The position numbers and the translations under genes were made by a program. The notes under the pieces were generated by a model. The model made no database searches, had not been told where the DNA came from, and saw only the letters and a list, made by a program, of their open reading frames with translations. Positions 60,214 to 64,000 of a DNA stretch of 64,000 bases are shown here, in pieces; position 1 is the stretch's first letter; each line of letters starts with the position of its first letter. This stretch comes from an uncultured beta proteobacterium. Its GTDB lineage: Bacteria; Pseudomonadota; Gammaproteobacteria; Burkholderiales; SG8-39. The stretch is taken from positions 62,001-126,000 of the forward strand of contig CAIOLO010000127.1 in assembly GCA_903859155.1 (NCBI GenBank), given 5' to 3'.

Positions 60214-62106
60214 TTAAGCGATTTGCGGCTGGCGCCAGATTATCCTGTGTGCGCAAGTGAATCCCTCCAAGGCGGAACCAATTCTTTGTTCCACGTCCTG
60301 ATCATCAATTGCCACGGTGCGCAAAAGGCTAACGAGTACAAGCGTGCCATGAATCGGATCGGAGACGATTTCTATTTCCGGCTCCGATACGGCGGCCGCG
60401 ATCGATCGCACGAGTTCGCCGTAGACCAGTTTGGCCGCGCGGCTGCGCAACTCGGGCTTGAAGATCTTGCCCACGTCGGTGAGCGGCATCGGGTCAACCA
60501 GTAGCACGTCGACCGGTGCGGCCGCCCGTTCTGGTATTCGAGAGCGCGCGAAATTCTTTAGATCCTCCCCCTCCACGCTTGCGCCTGGCTTCAATTGCAC
60601 GAAAGCCACTGGCAGTTCACCGGCATACGCGTCCGGCCTGCCTACCGCAGCCACCAGTGCCACCGATTCATGCGCCATTAGTGTCTCTTCGATGACCTGC
60701 GGATCAATATTGTGACCGCTCCGGATGATCAGGTCCTTGGCGCGGCCGGTAACCCACAGGTATCCGTCAGGATCGAGACGCCCAAGATCGCCGGTCCTTA
60801 GCCACTCGCCTTCAAAAAACAGTTTTGCATTAAGCGACTCGTCAAGATAGCCCGGAATCACCCCGGGGCCGCTAATAATGATTTCTCCAATCTGGTTCGC
60901 CTCACAATCTCGCTGGATTGCGCCGTCTTCGCCGACAATGACAGTGCGCACCCGTGTATAGGGGAAGCGGATGCCGCTTGAGCCGAATCTCACCTCGCCG
61001 TTGCGGGGTGGCAGGCAGATGGTTGCCGTATTCTCGGTCATGCCGTAGTTGCTCAGAATCCGAACCCCGATCGTCTCCGCAAAATATTTCGCGACACGCG
61101 CCGGCAACCCCGCGGATCCGCACATCGCGTAAGGACGCAGCGTCGAAATATTTGCATCCGGCGGAACATTGGCCAGTGCACCCAAAGTAGTCGGGACGCC
61201 GCCGAGTTCCGTAACCTTGTAACGTTCTACCAGCTTCCAGTAGTTTTTGACAACATCACGTGTGCGAAACCCCATCGGCCCCAGAACAATGCTGGTCATG
61301 CCGCACGCCAGCGAGCCCAGGGTGCGGTGAACAATTCCGCCGACGTGGAACAACGGACTCCCTGCAAAGGTGGTTTGGCCAGGCCCCTGCTCGAGCAGAA
61401 CCGAATAAGCCCAGCATTTGTACGCAATGGCACGGTGCAGGATTCGCGCAATCTTGGGAGTGCCGGTGGTGCCCCCGGTGTGGACATAAATCGCGACGTC
61501 TTCGGGGGCGATAGTGCGCTCGAATTCCAGGCGATCGCCGGATCGGCCATTGCACAGCACATCGAAGTCGGCCGCGGGTTCACTCGATCCACCCGGACCC
61601 TTGACCTGCAAAATATGTCTCAGCCCGGGAACGCTTTCGCGCAACCCCGCGACCTTGTCCCAGATATCGAATCCGGGGGTTGGCCCCAGCACCACCAGCA
61701 CGCGTGCATTTGTAGCTTTCAGGAGCGCGGTAACCTGTTCTGTATGCAGCATCCAATTTATCGGGCAGGCTATGCCAGCCGTGGCCGCACCGAGCAGCGC
61801 GAAATAGTTCTGCTGAACGATTGGAAGCAGGATCGCCACCGCGTCATTTGCACCGACGCCGAGCGAGCGAAACAGATTGGCAGCTTGATTAACACGCGCG
61901 ACGAGTTGCCGGTAGCTGATGGTATGAGGCGTTTCTTCCGGGCTGCCTCGCTCAAGGCAGTGAAACGCCGCCTTGTCCGGATCGATGGAGGCGCCGCGCT
62001 TGATCAGTTCATAGACGTTCCATACGTCGCTTCGCTGCTCGAGCGGAATGCTTTCCAGCAATTCAATGTCTGCCATCCCCCGGATGGGCGGGTGCTCGTC
62101 TTGCAT
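60214..62106 (-). CDS. AMP-forming acyl-CoA ligase (copy 3)
   Basis: 630 residues, collinear with copies 1 and 2 but more diverged. VHTGGTTGTPKIAR is the P-loop, NYGMTENTATICLP the second motif, RTGDLGRLDPDGYLWVTGRAKDLIIRSGHNIDP the hinge region, and DVGKIFKPELR the catalytic-Lys context. It follows a decayed hydratase gene in the same order as the tandem units (hydratase then ligase). Intact and probably functional. Confidence 0.9.
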   Translation of the reverse strand: MQDEHPPIRGMADIELLESIPLEQRSDVWNVYELIKRGASIDPDKAAFHCLERGSPEETPHTISYRQLVARVNQAANLFRSLGVGANDAVAILLPIVQQNYFALLGAATAGIACPINWMLHTEQVTALLKATNARVLVVLGPTPGFDIWDKVAGLRESVPGLRHILQVKGPGGSSEPAADFDVLCNGRSGDRLEFERTIAPEDVAIYVHTGGTTGTPKIARILHRAIAYKCWAYSVLLEQGPGQTTFAGSPLFHVGGIVHRTLGSLACGMTSIVLGPMGFRTRDVVKNYWKLVERYKVTELGGVPTTLGALANVPPDANISTLRPYAMCGSAGLPARVAKYFAETIGVRILSNYGMTENTATICLPPRNGEVRFGSSGIRFPYTRVRTVIVGEDGAIQRDCEANQIGEIIISGPGVIPGYLDESLNAKLFFEGEWLRTGDLGRLDPDGYLWVTGRAKDLIIRSGHNIDPQVIEETLMAHESVALVAAVGRPDAYAGELPVAFVQLKPGASVEGEDLKNFARSRIPERAAAPVDVLLVDPMPLTDVGKIFKPELRSRAAKLVYGELVRSIAAAVSEPEIEIVSDPIHGTLVLVSLLRTVAIDDQDVEQRIGSALEGFTCAHRIIWRQPQIA

Positions 62107-62178
62107 AACTCCCCTATTCTTTTAACGTGGGATATCGTCAAACGATACCGCCGAAGGGCTGGTCGCCTCGCCGGGGCA

Positions 62179-62560
62179 TCAGGCGAACATCGCGGCTGCT
62201 TCCATCGCCACCGTGTTCTGCGATGTTATCGCCCACAGGTCACAGGCCTTGCCAGCGTCGCGTGGACGGCCTGTGATACGAAAGGGCTTGGCCGGTGTAG
62301 AGCGGCGCCTTGGCACGCATGTCGAATCCGGTCATCGTCGCTCCAGGATTATTGTCGCGGGCGCACCCGAGCTCACGCGTCGGTGGCAACTTGGAAAAAA
62401 ACAGCGGGTGCCAGCCCGGAGGTATCGGATCGCCTCCCTTGGGAACAAGATCGTCGCGATCCAAAGTCGCGCTCAGTTTCTGCAGTTGAGTGGCGGCTAT
62501 CAGATCCTCGTACTCCACCCTGCGGTCGCTATATTTTGTTGCTTTTTCGGCATTGCTCAT
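62179..62560 (-). pseudogene. MaoC/HTD2-like hydratase, internally deleted and frameshifted
   Basis: The frame from MSNAEKATKYSDRRVEYEDL matches the N-terminus of the intact hydratase to TRELG, then jumps to ARDNNPGATMTGFDMRAKAP near its C-terminus; about 160 residues are absent. After YTGQAL a one-base frameshift follows: the shifted frame reads PFRITGRPRDAGKACDLWAI ... AAAMFA and stops at 62179. Two independent lesions make a pseudogene secure. Confidence 0.85.
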
Positions 62561-62584
62561 GCGCTTTCCTCTCCTTGGGCCCCA

Positions 62585-63550
62585 CTATTGCCGGGGGAGA
62601 TTGTATTTCTTGACGATCACGCCGGCGCGCTCGAAGTCCTCCTTGAGAAAGGCCGCGAAATCCTCGGGTGTGGTTGGCATTGGTTCGAGAAACTGATTTT
62701 CCAGAAATTCGGCAAATCTGGGCTCGCGAAACAGACGAACAAACTCCGAATTGACGCGCCTAATCACCGAATCGGAAGTTGCCGCAGGCGCGAAAAGGCC
62801 CCACCAAGTGCGCGGAGCATCATCCAGGCCAGCTTCTGCATAGGTTGGCACGTCGGGGAATTGCCTCAAACGCCTGGTACTACCAACAGCGAACAACCTC
62901 ACCTTGCCCGCCTTCAGCTGCCCGCCCAGCCCCCCGAGTGCAGTGAGACTGATTTGCAGCTCGCCGGAGATTAGCGCGTTCATCACCAGGTTGGCGCCCT
63001 TGTAGGGAATGCCGACGATCTGGGTGTTCCATTTGTCGTTCAACCAGCGCCGGTGCAGATCGGGGCCGCCGACACCAAGGTTCCCCAGATTGAGCGAACC
63101 CGGTTTGGCGATCGCCAATGCACGCAACTCCTCTACAGATTTCACCGGCACCGACCCGCTCACAATCATTCCCTGAATCAGGAACCAAAGTTGAACAACA
63201 CCCTTGAAATCGCGGGCCGGATCATAGGACAAATTGGAAAACACATGCGGATTCGTCGAAATCCCGGTTTGGCTGATTACACAAAGTGTATAGCCGTCCG
63301 GCGCAGACTTTGCGCACGCTTCGGCCCCGATCACCTGGTCTCCGCCGGGCCGATTCTCTATGGTGAGCGGCTGCCCGAGAGGACCAAGCACCTCATTGGC
63401 TGCCGCACGCATCACGACGTCAGTGGGTGATCCGGCCGCAATCGCAACGATGATACGGATCGGTTTGTTCGGGTATGGCTGGGCGAACGCAGCAAAACTG
63501 CTTAAAGCAGCAACCGTTAGAGCCATGAAGGAGACGGGTCTAAACCGCAT
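62585..63550 (-). CDS. Bug-family solute-binding receptor
   Basis: 321 residues with a signal peptide ending AAFAQ. Landmarks: PYPNKPIRIIVAIAAGSPTDVVMRA, AKSAPDGYTLCVIS, GIPYKGANLVMNALISG and RRLRQFPDVPTYAEAGLD. Upstream of the decayed hydratase and ligase 3 on the same strand, so a former receptor-hydratase-ligase operon. Confidence 0.88.
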   Translation of the reverse strand: MRFRPVSFMALTVAALSSFAAFAQPYPNKPIRIIVAIAAGSPTDVVMRAAANEVLGPLGQPLTIENRPGGDQVIGAEACAKSAPDGYTLCVISQTGISTNPHVFSNLSYDPARDFKGVVQLWFLIQGMIVSGSVPVKSVEELRALAIAKPGSLNLGNLGVGGPDLHRRWLNDKWNTQIVGIPYKGANLVMNALISGELQISLTALGGLGGQLKAGKVRLFAVGSTRRLRQFPDVPTYAEAGLDDAPRTWWGLFAPAATSDSVIRRVNSEFVRLFREPRFAEFLENQFLEPMPTTPEDFAAFLKEDFERAGVIVKKYNLPRQ

Positions 63551-63620
63551 TATTGTTCCTCTCCGGAAATCGTCTATCCGCTCAACGGCGCTTGGCCAAG
63601 AGCTGGGATTAGCTCATGCA

Positions 63621-63833
63621 TCATCGGCCATTTTCTTGATGTGGATCAATGTACAGCATTTCCATAATGCCGATTTCGACTAGTTCCGGACTGCGGGAAC
63701 GCGACAGCAGAAAGTGTTCGGGTTTATCCGGATGGCGCACGCTCACGTGGCCGTAAGCGTCGACGATGCCCTCACGAGCGAGTATTCGGTTGGCGACGAC
63801 GAGATCGCGAATGGCTTGCTTGAGCTGGGTCAT
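63621..63833 (-). pseudogene. Truncated class II aldolase/adducin-family gene
   Basis: 70 residues: MTQLKQAIRDLVVANRILAR through VDAYGHVSVRHPDKPEHFLL and SRSRSPELVE match the first third of class II aldolase-like decarboxylases, then the frame ends at DPHQENGR. The zinc-binding His residues and the rest (normally about 250 residues total) are absent. A remnant. Confidence 0.65.
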
Positions 63834-63856
63834 TGACCGTCCAACCTGTGGTGAAA

Positions 63857-63874
63857 TATCAATTGAAATTGATA
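63857..63874. promoter_or_regulatory. AT-rich perfect dyad upstream of the aldolase remnant
   Basis: TATCAATTGAAATTGATA has 8-bp arms separated by GA. It sits 24-41 bases upstream of the aldolase start in a GC-rich setting, as expected of a repressor operator. Confidence 0.5.
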
Positions 63875-63917
63875 CAGACTGTTGTATGCCCTTACGGGCT
63901 TTTTTGCACGCAAGGCG

Positions 63918-64000
63918 TCAGGTCAGCGCAATTTTCCCCACGGCGCCGTTCTCCTTCACGACCTTTTGAACATTCTGGTTAGCCTCTTGTCGTGTCACGA
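63918..64000 (-). CDS. C-terminal end of a CDS cut by the window edge, possibly zinc-type dehydrogenase/quinone reductase
   Basis: The last 26 codons present read VTRQEANQNVQKVVKENGAV then GKIALT and stop. The GKIALT ending resembles medium-chain dehydrogenase/quinone reductase C-termini, but 26 residues are too few to be sure. Confidence 0.3.
   Translation of the reverse strand, partial: VTRQEANQNVQKVVKENGAVGKIALT

Noticed and set aside
63887-63906. GCCC-TTAC-GGGC hairpin followed by TTTTTT on the plus strand
   Set aside because: Looks like an intrinsic terminator, but the stem is only 4 bp and no plus-strand gene precedes it.

Overview
The window looks like a chromosome fragment of a betaproteobacterium, probably Burkholderiales-like. 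The evidence is the high G+C content, the housekeeping gene orders ftsH-folP-glmM, rlmE/yhbY, greA-carBA-dapB-bamE/fur and bamD/rluD-pgeF, and many Bug-type solute-binding receptors, a family expanded mainly in that group. No rRNA, tRNA, CRISPR array or insertion sequence was recognised.

1-25.5 kb is core genome. Leftward: ftsH, folP and glmM (cut by the window edge), rlmE, greA, carA-carB, dapB, bamE, ppx, a ROK sugar kinase, a ZIP metal transporter, pgeF, rluD and a DinG/YoaA helicase. Rightward: yhbY, a fadL-type porin, fur, a sixA-like phosphatase, ppk1, dgkA, a small exported protein and bamD. carAB has a recognisable promoter, a leader hairpin and upstream 10-bp repeats.

25.7-46.2 kb is mixed: an NlpC/P60 lipoprotein, TonB, an MFS carrier coupled to an amidase, a CMD-family protein, a peroxiredoxin-glutaredoxin fusion, a MipA/OmpV-like porin, a Crp-family regulator, a second MFS carrier, a two-domain CDC48/p97-like AAA ATPase, an AttEFGH-like operon (ATPase, fused double permease, CrtC/AttH-like lipocalin), a Bug receptor, a CBS protein behind an FNR-type box, and a receiver-domain protein with an unusual layout.

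46.3-64 kb is an accessory catabolic region for CoA-activated acids. It has acyl-CoA ligases, MaoC/hotdog hydratases, an enoyl-CoA hydratase and several Bug receptors, but no TctAB membrane subunits. A hydratase/crotonase-remnant/ligase unit is tandemly duplicated (51.4-55.0 kb) and a related hydratase-ligase pair lies at 60.2-62.6 kb. The three ligases are intact, whereas two of three hydratases and both crotonases are internally deleted with their termini kept. A frameshifted receptor and a truncated class II aldolase lie in the same region.

The most unusual single observation is the CDC48-like ATPase. Its second AAA domain naturally carries the Walker B Glu-to-Gln change used in the laboratory to trap p97, and has also lost one arginine finger.
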